Shown: positions 1-11,552, counted from the first letter of the stretch. The stretch: 64,000 bases of DNA from Taudactylus pleione (GCA_031769625.1 JAUIMM010000582.1:1342001-1406000), one strand, 5' to 3'. Program-made: numbers and translations. Notes: generated from the sequence alone by a model not told the origin.

Positions 1-59
1 GCAGGAAAGGGGAACTGCACGGGTTGTGATAGGAGCAGGGTGCTAGAACTGAGACTACA

Positions 60-345
60 AATATATACCAGCACATGTTTCATATATGGTGCCATTATAG
101 ATTGTATATACACAAACATATGTATATTACCACTATATATTCAATATACACATAACAGCACATGTGTTGTGTATATTACCACTATATAGTCTATATACAG
201 ACATATAACAGCACATCATGTATGTTGTCACTTTATATTATATATAAATATATATTCCATTTATTACCACTATATACACAGACATATACAGTACCAGTCC
301 TTACTCCACTTACACGCAGACAGCTTCCAGCAAGTGTAAGATGAA
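60..345. repeat. AT-rich degenerate tandem repeat
   Basis: Imperfect units built on ATTACCACTATAT and CAGACATATA recur four to five times at irregular spacing. It is low-complexity DNA, and the short open frame across it has no protein character. Confidence 0.6.
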
Positions 346-687
346 ATGGGAGCTCTCTAATGATTCCCATGGTATTCTGGGATATGTAGTTTATCCCCCC
401 CCACAAACTTTCTGTACATGTAGAAAATACAGCTAGACTACAACTACCAGAATGCCTAGCTAATAAACCACATGATAAGCAGCTACCAATCAGAGCATTA
501 TACCTCAGTAAGCAAACCTGCAGGTTTGCCTAGCTCAGGGTCCCCCCTTCTCCTGACCTGGCTATGACCATATCTAACAACTGGTGCAGAAAAGGCGCTG
601 TAACCCAGGGTTTCCCATTGCAGTCCAGGTTTTAAGGATATCATTGCTTGAGCACAGGTGACTTAATTCTAGGCTTGCCGTATCATG

Positions 688-886
688 CCTTTAATTCGGG
701 ACACATGTGAATTACACAGATCAACACCAGGTGAAATGGAGACTTGCTGTCAGCCAGCCCCAGAACCTGTGTTAGCCAGCCCCAGAACCTGTGTTAGCCA
801 GCCCCAGAACCTGTGTTAGCCAGCCCCAGAACCTGTGTTAGCCAGCCCCAGAACCTGTGTAAGTCATACGTGTCCTGAATTAAAGG
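688..886. mobile_element. Short inverted-repeat element (MITE-like) enclosing a minisatellite
   Basis: CCTTTAATTCGGGACAC at the left is the near-exact inverse of GTGTCCTGAATTAAAGG at the right. The interior is largely filled by a 22-bp tandem repeat. No clear target-site duplication, so the superfamily is unknown. Confidence 0.5.
753..862. repeat. 22-bp minisatellite, 5 copies
   Basis: Five head-to-tail copies of a 22-bp unit starting GCCAGCCCCAGAACCTGTGT, almost without divergence, which suggests recent expansion. It lies inside the inverted-repeat element at 688-886. Confidence 0.95.
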
Positions 887-1562
887 ATAGAAAGCTTACT
901 TATTAATTAGTACCTCAGTCAATTTGATTTAACCATCTAAACTCAAGCATGGATAACCTTAAAACCATACTCCCCAACAATTTGGTTTAGTCATTTGGGA
1001 CCCAAAAGGGGAAGTGGCCTCATTCCCACTACGGTAGGCCACGCCAACCAGGAGGGTGACGTTTTAGGAGCGTGGTTGCATATAACGCCCCCATTTTAAC
1101 GCCACATTGGGGCAGAGCGCAAGACTCCTGCAGCTGCTGGGCTGGTCTCCTCCCTGCCCTGAATGGAAGCGAGCGCGGCATCCATTCACTTACGCTAGTA
1201 CTGCGATTACAGCATATCCCCAGCCTCCCGACCGGCCGCTGGACAGTCTCTGAAAAGCGGGACTGTCCTGCTAACATCGGGGCGGTTGGGAAGCATGTTC
1301 ACACCTGTACTTATGTGACTTTTCGCTGGCCATCTTAGCCCTTATTGTACTTTGACCGCATCTGTACGCCCATTCCAGACCTTACCCACTAAACTAGAAA
1401 AAAAAAGCAAATTAGGAAAATTTGCAGATTTAAAAAAAAAATTAAATTGCAACTTGCTGGCAAAAAAAAAGCTGTGAGTCGCGTTAATGTCACATTGTGA
1501 ATAAGCCCCACAGTGTGCAGCCTTTACTGCGGGGAAGCACAGGAATTTGAGGGACAAGATGT
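887..1562. other. Noncoding stretch with no recognised gene
   Basis: Contains A-rich runs (1398-1470) and a moderately GC-rich part (1030-1300). Open frames here are under 100 codons on both strands and show no motif or splice structure I can support. Confidence 0.5.
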
Positions 1563-1738
1563 GGGGTCTGCACAGATGCAAAGAGTGAAAAGTGATAAGT
1601 CTGTGATAAGGTACCAGCCAATCAGCTCCCAACTGTCATTTTTCAAACACAGCCTGTGAGATGACAGTTGGGAGCTGATTGGCTGGCACCTTATCACTTT
1701 TCACTCTGTCTCCTAACACTGCTTAGTAAATAGACCCC
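1563..1738. mobile_element. Hairpin MITE, CCAATCAGCTCC core family, copy 1
   Basis: A palindromic element running from GGGGTCT to AGACCCC. Its core is an inverted repeat, AGCCAATCAGCTCCCAACTG and its complement, around the spacer TTTTTCAAACACAGCCTGT. The same core recurs in other outer arms near 3180, 35740, 45590, 51765 and 52750. Noncoding. Confidence 0.8.
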
Positions 1739-2700
1739 AAAGTCTGCTACGGCACATCTGGACAGGGGGCTACTACAGTGTTCAATGAGCGTATAACTAT
1801 AGACCAGTCCCCCAAAACTGATCCGCGCAACAAGCATCTGGCAACGGCATAGTGTCCTTGGAAGACATTTTTAATGTGGTCTATTTATTACTAGCCACCG
1901 CAAAGTGTTATCGTTCATTTTGTTTCGCTGTGAGAATGTGGATACCATGGTTATTCATTAATACAAATCCTCCTCGGCACCCGCGGTGGTGTCTTCCTCC
2001 TCAGCGCTTTTTCTTTCCCTGTCGCCTAGTGCTGACAGCTCAAGGCTACGGCAAAACACGCATGTGCGGCAGACATCTGTGAATGAGCACTGTTGTTTAT
2101 CTCGGCGGGGTGATGATCCCCATTCCGCCTTAGGCAAGTTGGAGGTTACGCCATCTCAAGATGGCGTTACCTAACGGCTAAAAAACAGTGTTTTCCCTGA
2201 ATGAGTGCACAAAGTAAGATAAGGCGTTAACCCTTTCATAAATAGCAGGATGGGTTTGACAAGTTTTTTTCCGGGACTTTTGTGGAAAATTAGGCTAAAA
2301 AAGAATTGATAAACAGAGCCCTTAATGTCCGACAACTTTGTTATCATGCTGAAGTGATCCATCGTTCCAGAAACCTGTGTCCCTTAGAAAAAGTCCCTTA
2401 TGTCAGCGGGAGATGAGGCCACTGCTGACCGCTCTAAGCGTAGGGACGCTGGGGAAGTTTGTGCTTAGAATATATCTGTCACAGGATCCTGGTGTTTTTC
2501 TCTCCCTGTTCCCAGGTTACGGTCCCAGCAGCGGACAGCATTCATAGCAATGGCAGAACCCACCATGTACACATATAAACGCTTTACGCGGAATGTGCCA
2601 ACTGCACTGTCAAAATACTATTTGTCACCTGATAGTGGTGGTTACACAGCACTGGGAGTACCCTCATTTTGCTGGAGGTGCTTATAATAATTTTCCATAA
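1739..2700. other. Noncoding stretch with no recognised gene
   Basis: No supported coding region, RNA gene or clear repeat. The short open frames on both strands lack recognisable domains. Confidence 0.5.
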
Positions 2701-2755
2701 ATATAGATGTTGTTCCCTGTACGTTGGGGTCACGTACAGGGAACAACATCTATAT
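2701..2755. other. Perfect 23-bp stem, 9-nt loop hairpin
   Basis: ATATAGATGTTGTTCCCTGT followed by ACG is matched exactly by its reverse complement after the loop TTGGGGTCA. The stem has no mismatch and I see no second copy in the window. It could be a recent snap-back mutation, the core of a small MITE, or an RNA hairpin; sequence alone does not decide. Confidence 0.85.
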
Positions 2756-2923
2756 GACGATAAATGTAGTATAACACAGGTTTGAAGGGTAATGGTCACT
2801 GAAAGGCACAATACCCTAAATATTCGCTTAATATTACCTGGATTTATATATCTTTATTTTGAAAACGGTATGAAAATTTACATTTATCAACATTTGACTT
2901 TGAGATGTATAACACTATTGGTT

Positions 2924-3294
2924 GGATGCACTAAGCCTTAGGGTTAAATTTACTAAAGTGAGAGTTTTTAGAAGTGAGTTTTAGAAGAGATGTTGCCCAT
3001 AGCAACCAATCAGATTCTACTTAACATATAACTAGCACCTTCTAGAAGATATTAGCTAGAATCTGATTGGTTGCTATCGGCAACATCTCCTCTAAAACTC
3101 ACTTCTAAAAACTCTCACTTTAGTAAATTTACCCCTTGGAGAGAGATAAAGTGGAGGAAGATGAAGTACCAACCAATCAGCTCCTGTCATTTTTCAAACA
3201 CAGCCTGTACCATGACAGTTAGGAGCTGATTGGTTGGTACTTTATCCATTTCCATTTTATCTCTCTCCATATATTAGTACATCTCCCCCTATGT
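2924..3294. mobile_element. Hairpin MITE, CCAATCAGCTCC core, copy 2, with nested insertion
   Basis: The left arm (GCACTAAGCCTT, then GGAGAGAGATAAAGTGG) is split by the MITE at 2941-3135; the right arm is CCATTTTATCTCTCTCC to GTACATCTCCCC. The uninterrupted junction CTAAGCCTTGGA is seen in the related copy near 51720, which supports the nesting. Confidence 0.75.
2941..3135. mobile_element. Palindromic MITE nested in another MITE
   Basis: Begins GGGTTAAATTTACTAAAGTG and ends with its approximate complement CACTTTAGTAAATTTACCCC. Arms of about 85 bp face each other across a short spacer. Flanks TTA and TTG suggest a 3-bp duplication, as expected for Harbinger-type MITEs. Confidence 0.8.
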
Positions 3295-4042
3295 CAGATG
3301 ACATCACCCCTGCAGCACGCCGCTCTTTGCTGGGACACGTTCAGATTGCAGCTTTCATGTCATATGGCAACTATAGCGCTGTATCACAGGACGACGCGAG
3401 AGACATGAGATTTGTGGAAATGTGGTTTGCAGCTGATTTAGAGGAGACGGCACATGGCTGGCGGTGAGGTTGCCCCCATCCTTCACACCTCTCATCCCCC
3501 CCCCCTGTCACAGGGAATGAGATTCCATGTCTCGTCTGTCTAATAACTCCACACAACACTCCCCTCCTATCACTTACAGAGCAGACATTGATTGTGTAAA
3601 AGCCAAACTGCAGAGGGGAGTGCACTACCCACAGCGCCTAACGCGGACTGTGCATAACTGGTTCCCGGGGGACCAAAGTGCTTTATCAGTGTGTAAATCC
3701 AATAGGCTCATCCTAAGAGGTTCTATTAATTAGGTAGTAATTTGTGACTACCTAAAAAACAAGATAAGATCTGAGTTAAAGGTCCAGTATAGCTAATTTC
3801 CAATGCATACACCCGGCCCGGGTTCTATAGTCATTATAGCCAATCACATGTATGTTACTGTGATAGGAGCAAAAGTACTGACAAACAAATAGAATTTTCG
3901 GGCACAACGCAGCTGTTGCTGATTTGAACACAGATTGGTCATCATAGCACCTGCATTGCGTACGCAGAACGCGTATATTTGCCAGTACGCAGATTTTCTA
4001 CACATCTTTGCGGTGTGCCTGCCCCTTATCCATACAGAAATA
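3295..4042. other. Noncoding stretch with no recognised gene
   Basis: Contains a C-rich run near 3490-3505. Overlapping short open frames on both strands (3370-3735) carry no recognisable domain. Confidence 0.4.
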
Positions 4043-4424
4043 CCTCTTTTCCACCAAAAACCCGGGACCAACCTGGGTTTTCAGACATGGTTCAACCTAG
4101 GTCAGACACCATTTACACAGCACCGTCAATCTGGGTCATTCTCAGGTCATCCCCGTTCACACTGAACCTGGGTCTGCCCTGCTAAACTTGTGAGGTCATA
4201 AAAAGTGGGAGGTGACTGCTTCACAACCACCAATCAGCTCATTTAGGTCGGATAACCCAGGTTGGCCGTTTACAATGCACCATTACCCAGGTCCATCCTG
4301 GGTCTGACCTGGGTTGGATTGCAGGGTCACTTGACCCGGGTTATTTTTCAGGGACCCTTTTACACTGAGCTGCGACCTGGGTAGACCCAGCAAACCCCCA
4401 GGTTTTTGCTCTGGTGTAAAAGGG
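4043..4424. mobile_element. MITE with CCTTTTAC...GTAAAAGG termini, ordinary interior
   Basis: Left end CCTCTTTTCCACCAAAAACCC and right end GGTTTTTGCTCTGGTGTAAA are inverted relatives. The termini match the element at 9738-10166, but the interior here has only scattered ACCCAGGT/ACCTGGGT pairs and not a hairpin string. Flanked by TA. Confidence 0.75.
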
Positions 4425-5143
4425 ATATTATTTAGAAACTCTTAGTCATCATCAGTACACAATTGCGCCAGCCTATATTTGGGGCAAATTATACATCTGC
4501 TAACAAATGCGCATTCGGTATGAAGATAAAGGGTGGACGCAGTTTGCAGCCGCAGTTACGTTTGTTTTTCGCGGAGTAATATGCAAATGCAAGTTTTAGC
4601 CTCCCCCTTGTGTAGGAGCGCATTTAAGGGCCTGTGCGTGCTGCAACTGCGCGGTGGTTCAAAACACTTCACCATTGCGTCCACCGTCAACACTTTTCAC
4701 GCCTGTGCAGTAGCAAATAATCGCTGACATCAGCATTGCCGCCCCCTCTGAATGAGGCCTATTGGGTGCTATAAGTCTATAAATCATTCGCGCTACTGCA
4801 ACGCAGTGGGAGGAAATTAGTTTGCTCCTGAGGTGGCGAGCAGAAATGAGCGATAAGTCCTGGTTTTTGGGCGTCCAAACTGCTGCTTACGTAGCTAAAC
4901 TCTGTCTCTTTGTGCGTGACGTGTGATAAAGCATGGGCGCCCAAATAACAATTGAATATCGCACCCCGATCTTCCGTCACTTTAGACAGGAGATCGGGTG
5001 CAATAAAACAATGGAATCGCCCCCAATCTGTCAGTCGTCAAAAGTCCCTAAAATGCTGTCAAATATTTGTCAGGTTCCGTTTTGTCCTAAATCCTGCGCA
5101 GATTCAGAAACAGATGATTATATCACAAAGATCCCAGCTGTTA
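4425..5143. other. Noncoding stretch with a solitary Harbinger-type end
   Basis: TCTGAATGAGGCC at 4747-4759 matches the right terminus of the Harbinger MITE family, but no left partner was found. The rest shows no supported gene. Confidence 0.4.
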
Positions 5144-5487
5144 AGGTGCCCACACACATACCGATGTCCTCACGATACGATTTTATGGGCAATTTCCTCA
5201 TGAACTTTCACGGGAGCTCCCTTGCCGTCGTGATCACGATTTGGAGTTAAAAATGTCCAATCTGACTAAAGATCTATCTTGCAGCCAGTGCATTGTATCC
5301 CAGATTGGCTAATCTGCCCTACAGCACGGCAGATCAGAAGATGCGATGTACGACGAGCGGGGACGCGCATCGGCATCGTGCTCGTGAGTATAAACTCACG
5401 ATTTGTACTTTTTTTTACCCGATTCGTCATCACGATTCGTCGAAATCGGCCAGATCGTGTAAAATGTTGCTATATGCGTGGGCACCT
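5144..5487. mobile_element. MITE with AGGTGCCCACACACA termini and TTA duplication
   Basis: Left AGGTGCCCACACACA faces right TGCGTGGGCACCT. TTA flanks both ends (5141-5143 and 5488-5490). The interior is rich in CACGAT, ATCGTG and TCGTCG. Related to the elements at 47027-47374 and 21650-22600. No coding capacity. Confidence 0.75.
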
Positions 5488-5769
5488 TTATACATGTTGT
5501 CATATACCGGTATAAGTAATAGACATACAGAAACAATTATTCTCTGCCCCTTGTGGTGCCAGGCAGCCGGGAGACGGGAAAGCTTCACATTCTGACAACA
5601 GAGAAAACGGCCTCATTTTCTGACAGGTGACATCTTGGTAAAGAAAGGCGCGAACAGCAAACGCAGAATCTGCGCTGCGCATAATCAAATCAGTATTTGC
5701 TCGCAGTGATCGGACGCTGCAGCCCGTTCGGGGGCGGCATTAGCATATTTTAGCTAAAAGTGTATGTAC

Positions 5770-5985
5770 GACTGTAAATCAGGGCCATATTCCGCAGCAC
5801 TTTGCAGAGAATTTTTGGGCCGCTCACAGCAGTCCCTGCCCCAGTGGAGCTCACAATCTATAGTCTCTATCACATGTACACACACATACACACTAATGTT
5901 AATTTTTTATTGGGAACCATACCTAAGACTTCAGTGCTGTGAGACAGCAATGCTTACCACTATGCCAGCTGTGTTGCATTTACTG
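5770..5985 (-). repeat. SINE-like dispersed repeat, internally deleted copy
   Basis: On the minus strand this reads TGCTGTCTCACAGCACTGAAG through AGATTGTGAGCTCCACTGGG to GCAAAGTGCTGCGGAATATG, the same repeat that is split around the Harbinger at 24030-31615. The junction near 5849-5866 is uninterrupted, so it serves as an empty-site paralogue. The middle (B-box part) is missing. Confidence 0.75.
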
Positions 5986-6240
5986 TTTAACCATCCATGG
6001 TTTGCTAGTGCACTTGCGCAGTACGCTGCACATACGCCAAGGAGCTCTGCTGAGTCCTCACTGAGTTTCGCTTCCTGGAGTCAGCTATCGAAGCAGCCAT
6101 TGGCAACAAGCCTGCGATGGTGGCAACCATCGCTATCCCGACATTGAATGGAAAAAGCATCTTCATCGGAACAGACACATCGATGGTTGCCAGACATCGG
6201 TTTCTGGCAGCTATTCTAACCACACACCCATTTCCAAGGC
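5983..6240. repeat. ATCGATGG-rich dispersed repeat
   Basis: Carries CCATCCATGG, CAACCATCGCTATCCC and CATCGATGGTTGCC, the vocabulary of the elements at 51262-51600, 51955-52040 and 55768-56105. Boundaries uncertain. Confidence 0.45.
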
Positions 6241-9011
6241 TCACACTCTACTGAATAATACACTACACCCGCTGAGAGGTATGCAGGCGTGGATTCATTT
6301 ATTTTACCACCAATTTCCAGAAATTCCCAAAATACTGTATGGACAGACATGATGACCAGCACCTCCTCCTACTAAAGTCACTAAGAGGAGCAATGCTACA
6401 CAATGACATTAGGGTTAGTATCATATAAACCTGATTACTGAAGCCCTTCTGACTGTCACTGAGAGGAGCCCCACTACACAATGGTAATGATGTGTATAAG
6501 CACAAATACAATCAATGAGCATCTCCTTCTATAGTCCCTGAGAGGAGCTCTGCTGCAGAAACGTAATGAGGTGGACGTCATACACACACATTATCACATG
6601 GTCACTGAGGTCCTCCTCCTGCAGTCACTGAGAGGAGCTTTGCTGCAGAAAGGTAATGAGGTGGATATCATACACACACATTATCACATGGTCACAGAGG
6701 TCCTCCTCCTGCAGTCACTGAGAGGAGCTCTGCTGCAGAAAGGTAATGAGGTGGACGTCATACACACATTATCACATGATCACAGAGTTCCTCCTCCTGC
6801 AGTCACTGAGAGAAGCTCTGCTGCAGAAAGGTAATGAGGTGGATGTCATACACACACATTATCACATGATCAGAGTTCCTCCTCCTGCAGTCACTGAGAG
6901 GAGCTCTGCTGCAGAAAGGTAATGAGGTGGACGTCATACACACACATTATCGCATGGTCACAGAGTTCCTCCTCCTGCAGTCACTGAGAGGAGCTGTGCA
7001 GCAGAAAGGTAATGAGGTGGATGTCATACACACACATTATCACATGGTCACAGAGTTCCTCCTGCAGTCACTGAGAGGAGCTCTGTAGCAGAAAGGTAAT
7101 GAGGTGGATGTCATACACACACATTATCACATGGTCACAGAGTTCCTCCTCCTTCTATAGTCCCTGAGAGGAGCTCTGCTGCAGAAAGGTAATGAGGTGG
7201 ACGTCATACACACATTATCACATGGTCACAGAGGTCCTCCTCCTGAAATCACTGAGAGGAGCTCTGCTGCAGAAAGGTAATGAGGTGGATGTCATACACA
7301 CACATTATCACATGGTCACAGAGGTCCTCCTCCTGAAATCACTGAGAGGAGCTCTGCTGCAGAAAGGTAATGAGGTGGATGTCATACACACACATTATCA
7401 CATGGTCACAGAGGTCCTCCTCCTGCAGTCACTGAGAGGAGCTCTGCTGCAGAAACGTAATGAGGTGGATGTCATACACACACATTATCACATGGTCACA
7501 GAGTTCCTCCTCCTGCAGTCACTGAGAGGAGCTCTGCTGCAGAAAGGTAATGAGGTGGATGTCATACACACACATTATCACATGGTCACAGAGGTCCTCC
7601 TCCTGCAGTCACTGAGAGGAGCTCTGCTGCAGAAACGTAATGAGGTGGATGTCATACCACACACATTATCACATGGTCACAGAGGTCCTCCTCCTGCAGT
7701 CACTGAGAGGAGCTCTGCAGCAGAAAGGTAATGAGGTGGATGTCATACCACACACATTATCACATGGTCACAGAGGTCCTTCTCCTGCAGTCACTGAGAG
7801 GAGCTCTGCTGCAGAAAGGTAATGAGGTGGATGTCATACCACACACATTATCACATGGTCACAGAGGTCCTCCTCCTGCAGTCACTGAGAGGAGCTCTGC
7901 TGCAGAAAGGTAATGAGGTGGATGTTATACACACACATTATCACATGGTCACAGAGTTCCTCCTCCTGCAGTCACTGAGAGGAGCTCTGCAGCAGAAAGG
8001 TAATGAGGTGGATGTCATACACACACATTATCACATGGTCACAGAGTTCCTCCTCCTGCAGTCACTGAGAGGAGCTCTGCAGCAGAAAGGTAATGAGGTG
8101 GATGTTATACACACACATTATCAAATGGTCACAGAGTTCCTCCTCCTGCAGTCCCTGAGAGGAGCTCTGCTGCAGAAAGGTAATGAGGTGGATATCATAC
8201 ACACACATTATCACATGGTCACAGAGTTCCTCCTCCTGCAGTCACTGAGAGGAGCTCTGCTGCAGAAAGGTAATGAGGTGGATGTTATACACACACATTA
8301 TCACATGGTCACAGAGTTCCTCCTCCTGCAGTCACTGAGAGGAGTGGATGTCATACACACACATTATCGCATGGTCACAGAGTTCCTCCTCCTGCAGTCA
8401 CTGAGAGGAGCTCTGCTGCAGAAAGGTAATGAGGTGGATGTCATACACACACATTATCGCATGGTCACAGAGTTCCTCCTCCTGCAGTCCCTGAGAGGAG
8501 CTCTGCTGCAGAAAGGTAATGAGGTGGACGTCATACACACACATTATCACATGGTCACAGAGTTCCTCCTCCTGCAGTCACTGAGAGGAGCTCTGCTGCA
8601 GAAAGGTAATGAGGTGGACGTCATACACACACATTATCACATGGTCACAGAGTTCCTCCTCCTGCAGTCACTGAGAGGAGCTCTGCTGCAGAAAGGTAAT
8701 GAGGTGGACGTCATACACACACATTATCACATGGTCACAGAGTTCCTCCTCCTGCAGTCACTGAGAGGAGCTCTGCTGCAGAAAGGTAATGAGGTGGATG
8801 TCATACACACACATTATCACATGGTCACAGAGGTCCTCCTCCTGCAGTCACTGAGAGGAGCTCTGCTGCAGAAAGGTAATGAGGTGGACGTCATACACAC
8901 ACATTATCACATGGTCACAGAGTTCCTCCTCCTGCAGTCACTGAGAGGAGCTCTGCAGCAGAAAGGTAATGAGGTGGACGTCATACACACACATTATCAC
9001 ATGGTCACAGA

Positions 9012-9560
9012 GGCCCTCATTCAGACCCACTCGCGAGCGGCTGTCCGCTCGCAAGTGGGTCGATGGTCCGCACTGCGCATGCGCACGACGGATGGAGCTC
9101 CGTCGTGCGCATGCGCGAGACGCGCCGAGCGAAGGACTTTCCTTCGCTCGGAGTGTCTCATCAAAGGGGGCGTGCTGTCGATGTTGACTGACAGCACGCC
9201 CCCTTTGGTGGGCGTGCCGGGGCGTGCCTGCCAGACGGAGGCGTTCCCAAGGGAACGCCTACCGTCTGAAGCCGGCCCCACTGACATCACTAGTGATGTC
9301 AGTGGGAGTGATTTTGGCTCTGATAGAGCCAAAATCATTCGTGGCCTTGCGGTTGAAAAACTCAATCGCAGGCTTTTGCTCGCAGTTTCGATGGTCGCGA
9401 TGGTTAAGACCATCGCGACCATCATCCTGCACGCTCGTATATGCTGTGGGTTGTGACCCACAGCTATACGAGCGTCCAGGAGGACGCTCCATATTAATGG
9501 AGGTGGGCCCTGATTCAGAGCGAGCGCTCTGGTCAGAGCGTCCGGCTCTGAATCAGGGCC
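9012..9560. mobile_element. Hairpin-string element H1 with Harbinger-type termini
   Basis: Begins GGCCCTCATTCAGACCC and ends GGCTCTGAATCAGGGCC. The trinucleotide AGA flanks both sides (9009-9011, 9561-9563), so it was inserted into the 90-bp minisatellite. About eleven different hairpins lie head to tail: 9024-9061, 9075-9116, 9125-9151, 9162-9206, 9234-9266, 9277-9306, 9310-9336, 9390-9423, 9431-9475, 9470-9489 and 9506-9560. Stem sequences are unrelated. The termini match the autonomous Harbinger at 24269-31515, which could supply transposase. Noncoding. Confidence 0.85.
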
Positions 9561-9737
9561 AGAGTTCCTCCTCCTGCAGAAAGGTAATGAGGATGGGAAT
9601 GTCATGCACACAAATTTGATCACCGAACTCCTCCAGCAGTCACTAAGAGGAGCTCTGCTACACAAGGAAATGAGGATGGGAATGTCATGCACACAAATGT
9701 GCTCACCGAACTCCTCCTCCTCCAGCAGTCACTAATA

Positions 9738-10166
9738 CCCCTTTTACACTGGAGCTAAAACCCGGGTTTTTGAAGGGTTAACCCGGGCAGCTCCCTGGTG
9801 TAAAAGGGCAGAGGGTTGGATCGCCGGGTCGAGTGACCCGGCAATCCAACCCAGGTAACTAGCAGAGTTTAACACGGGCGTAGCCCGTGAAACCCTGCTA
9901 TGGGAACAGCGCACTCCGGGTCACGATGACCTGGAGTGCGCTGCTAGCCGGTCGATTGGTCCGGCTTCAGTGGCGCTTGGAGATGACGTCATCTCCAAGC
10001 GTCCACTTTCACTCCGCAAAAGCCGGGTCTATGCAGACCCGACTGCGGTGTGAGCGGCGCTGACTCGGAAATATCCCGAGTCAGCGCCGGCAAAATTCCA
10101 GGTCTGATCCGGATAGGAACTTTGTTCCAACTCCGGATCAGACCCGGAATTTAGGTGGAAAAGGGG
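9738..10166. mobile_element. Hairpin-string element H2 with CCCCTTTTACAC termini
   Basis: Starts CCCCTTTTACACTGGAGC and ends with AAAAGGGG; TA flanks each side. Nine successive hairpins fill it: 9739-9808, 9813-9852, 9860-9900, 9907-9943, 9947-9965, 9974-10001, 10015-10047, 10056-10088 and 10095-10151. The element at 4043-4424 has the same termini but no hairpin string. It lies 177 bp from H1 in the same minisatellite. Confidence 0.85.
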
Positions 10167-10270
10167 TATAAGAGGGAACTCTGCTACACAATGTAATACA
10201 GATGGGAAAGTCTCACACGCTGAAATGATCACCACGCTTCTCCCTCAGTCACTGTGAGGAGCACTGGGGC

Positions 10271-11451
10271 GTACTGGGGACAGTGTGGGAAAGGCAGAAT
10301 CAGATATGGCAGGGAGAGAATATCTAGGACAGTTTCTATTCATCACTTAATCTACAGCAGAAACACTTCCACATGTAGCAGTATTGGCAACATGGGACAC
10401 ATATGTAAGACTTGCGGCTTCAGTAATAGACGGTGACAAATGTGCTAGAAATATTTTGTTAGAATGGCACAAAAAGTGTACAAAGCGACGCAGCACCCAA
10501 TTATAACAATGGCTGTCAATCAAATTCCAATGCCTGGCACTGAGGAAGCTGTAACGTGTGCAAGGTCACATTACAACCTGGTTGATACAGTCTCCCCCCA
10601 TTCCCCAAGCTGCACCATCACCCCCCCAAGCACAAATTACATTAAAGGACAGATAAATATAGACTGAGATCCACATGAGACTATTATCCTGCCTCTGACA
10701 GCTTATAGGGAATATCCTCACATACCAGGACACTTTGCTCACACAGAGGAGTGCTGCAGCCCCAATATTTAGGATTATGTTATAACATATGAAAGATTAA
10801 CTGGAAACAGGGACATTCTTGGTACTGGAGCCGCCTCTGAGAATAGGGACCCAATCAGTCCCCAGCAGCAGTCCCAGGAATATCCATTTCTGCAGAACCT
10901 GATGGTCCAGCAGCTGGCAGCACTAGAGGCTCTGCATGCACCTACACAAGCAGCGCGCACACACACAATGCACATTATTACAGCACATGACAGAGCCCTC
11001 CTTCCTCCTCTGCACCCTGGCATAGGACTACAGTAATGTCAGCCACAGCTGTGCAACAGACTGGGAATTCAGGCAGCTTTTGGAACTTTGTGCATGTGTG
11101 GGTGGGTGTCTCTTCCTTGCAGCACTCTCTCTGATCTCCCTCCCTGCCCAGTGCCCCTGTCACTGTCAAGAAGATCTAAGAGTTCTGCTACAATACATTC
11201 AACCCCTCTTAGTCTGTAGTTCTGTTGTTAACCCTCTGCAGGAATCTTGCACTGTGTTCCCCCCAGACCTGCTCACATAATAGCCCCCCTGACATATCCT
11301 GGCAGCACACACAGCCCCTATTCTGATACAGAACAGTATTAGTGGTTGCTGGTACCTGGACAATGTAAGTTGCTGCTGGTTGCTGGGCTGTGTGTGATGC
11401 CCCAGGTACTGAGGGGCTGCATGGGGGCAGTGGAGACATTGTAGCACCTAC
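10271..11451. other. Apparently single-copy noncoding DNA, possible first intron
   Basis: No repeat family recognised. If the exon at 11452-11552 is real, this is downstream of it on the minus strand and would be intron 1. A minus-strand open stretch around 10815-11000 has no clear splice sites and is not called. Confidence 0.4.
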
Positions 11452-11552
11452 CTCTGTATCTCAAAGCTGCAGCCCTTCCTCAGCAGAGCAGCTCTCTTCC
11501 TCATGATTGAGGTCTTGTCTTTCCCCATATAAGTATCAACCTGGCAATCCAT
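11452..11552 (-). CDS. Candidate first coding exon of a host gene
   Basis: On the minus strand an ATG at 11552-11550 sits in a near-ideal initiation context, GCCACCATGG. It opens 33 codons (MDCQVDTYMGKDKTSIMRKR and on to GCSFEIQ) plus two bases, and then meets a consensus splice donor, AG followed by GTAGGT. The peptide is basic in the middle (RKRAALLRK) and reads like ordinary protein, not repeat translation. I do not recognise the family. The following exon is not identified; it may lie beyond a long intron, possibly outside the window. A 61-codon upstream frame (11765-11580) ends 27 bases before the ATG. A chance ATG in GC-rich DNA remains possible. Confidence 0.5.

Larger units (their letters stand above)
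6355..10270. repeat. 90-bp minisatellite array, about 27 clear copies plus degenerate ends
   Basis: The unit includes GTAATGAGGTGGATGTCATA, ATTATCACATGGTCACAGAG and CTGCAGTCACTGAGAGGAGC. Regular copies run from about 6530 to 9011. Variants of 91 bp lie at 7640-7920 and one copy near 8341 is shortened. Degenerate units resume at 9561-9737 and 10167-10270 after two inserted elements. Since 90 is divisible by three, long open frames arise (for example 7822-9456), but they change frame at 91-bp units and run on into a transposon, so I do not call them genes. Confidence 0.95.

Noticed and set aside
753..862. Possible CRISPR array
   Set aside because: Direct 22-bp tandem repeat with no spacers, in vertebrate DNA.
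7822..9456. 544-codon open frame with a 30-residue repeat
   Set aside because: It is the translation of a 90-bp minisatellite running on into transposon H1; 91-bp variants change the frame and nothing suggests expression.
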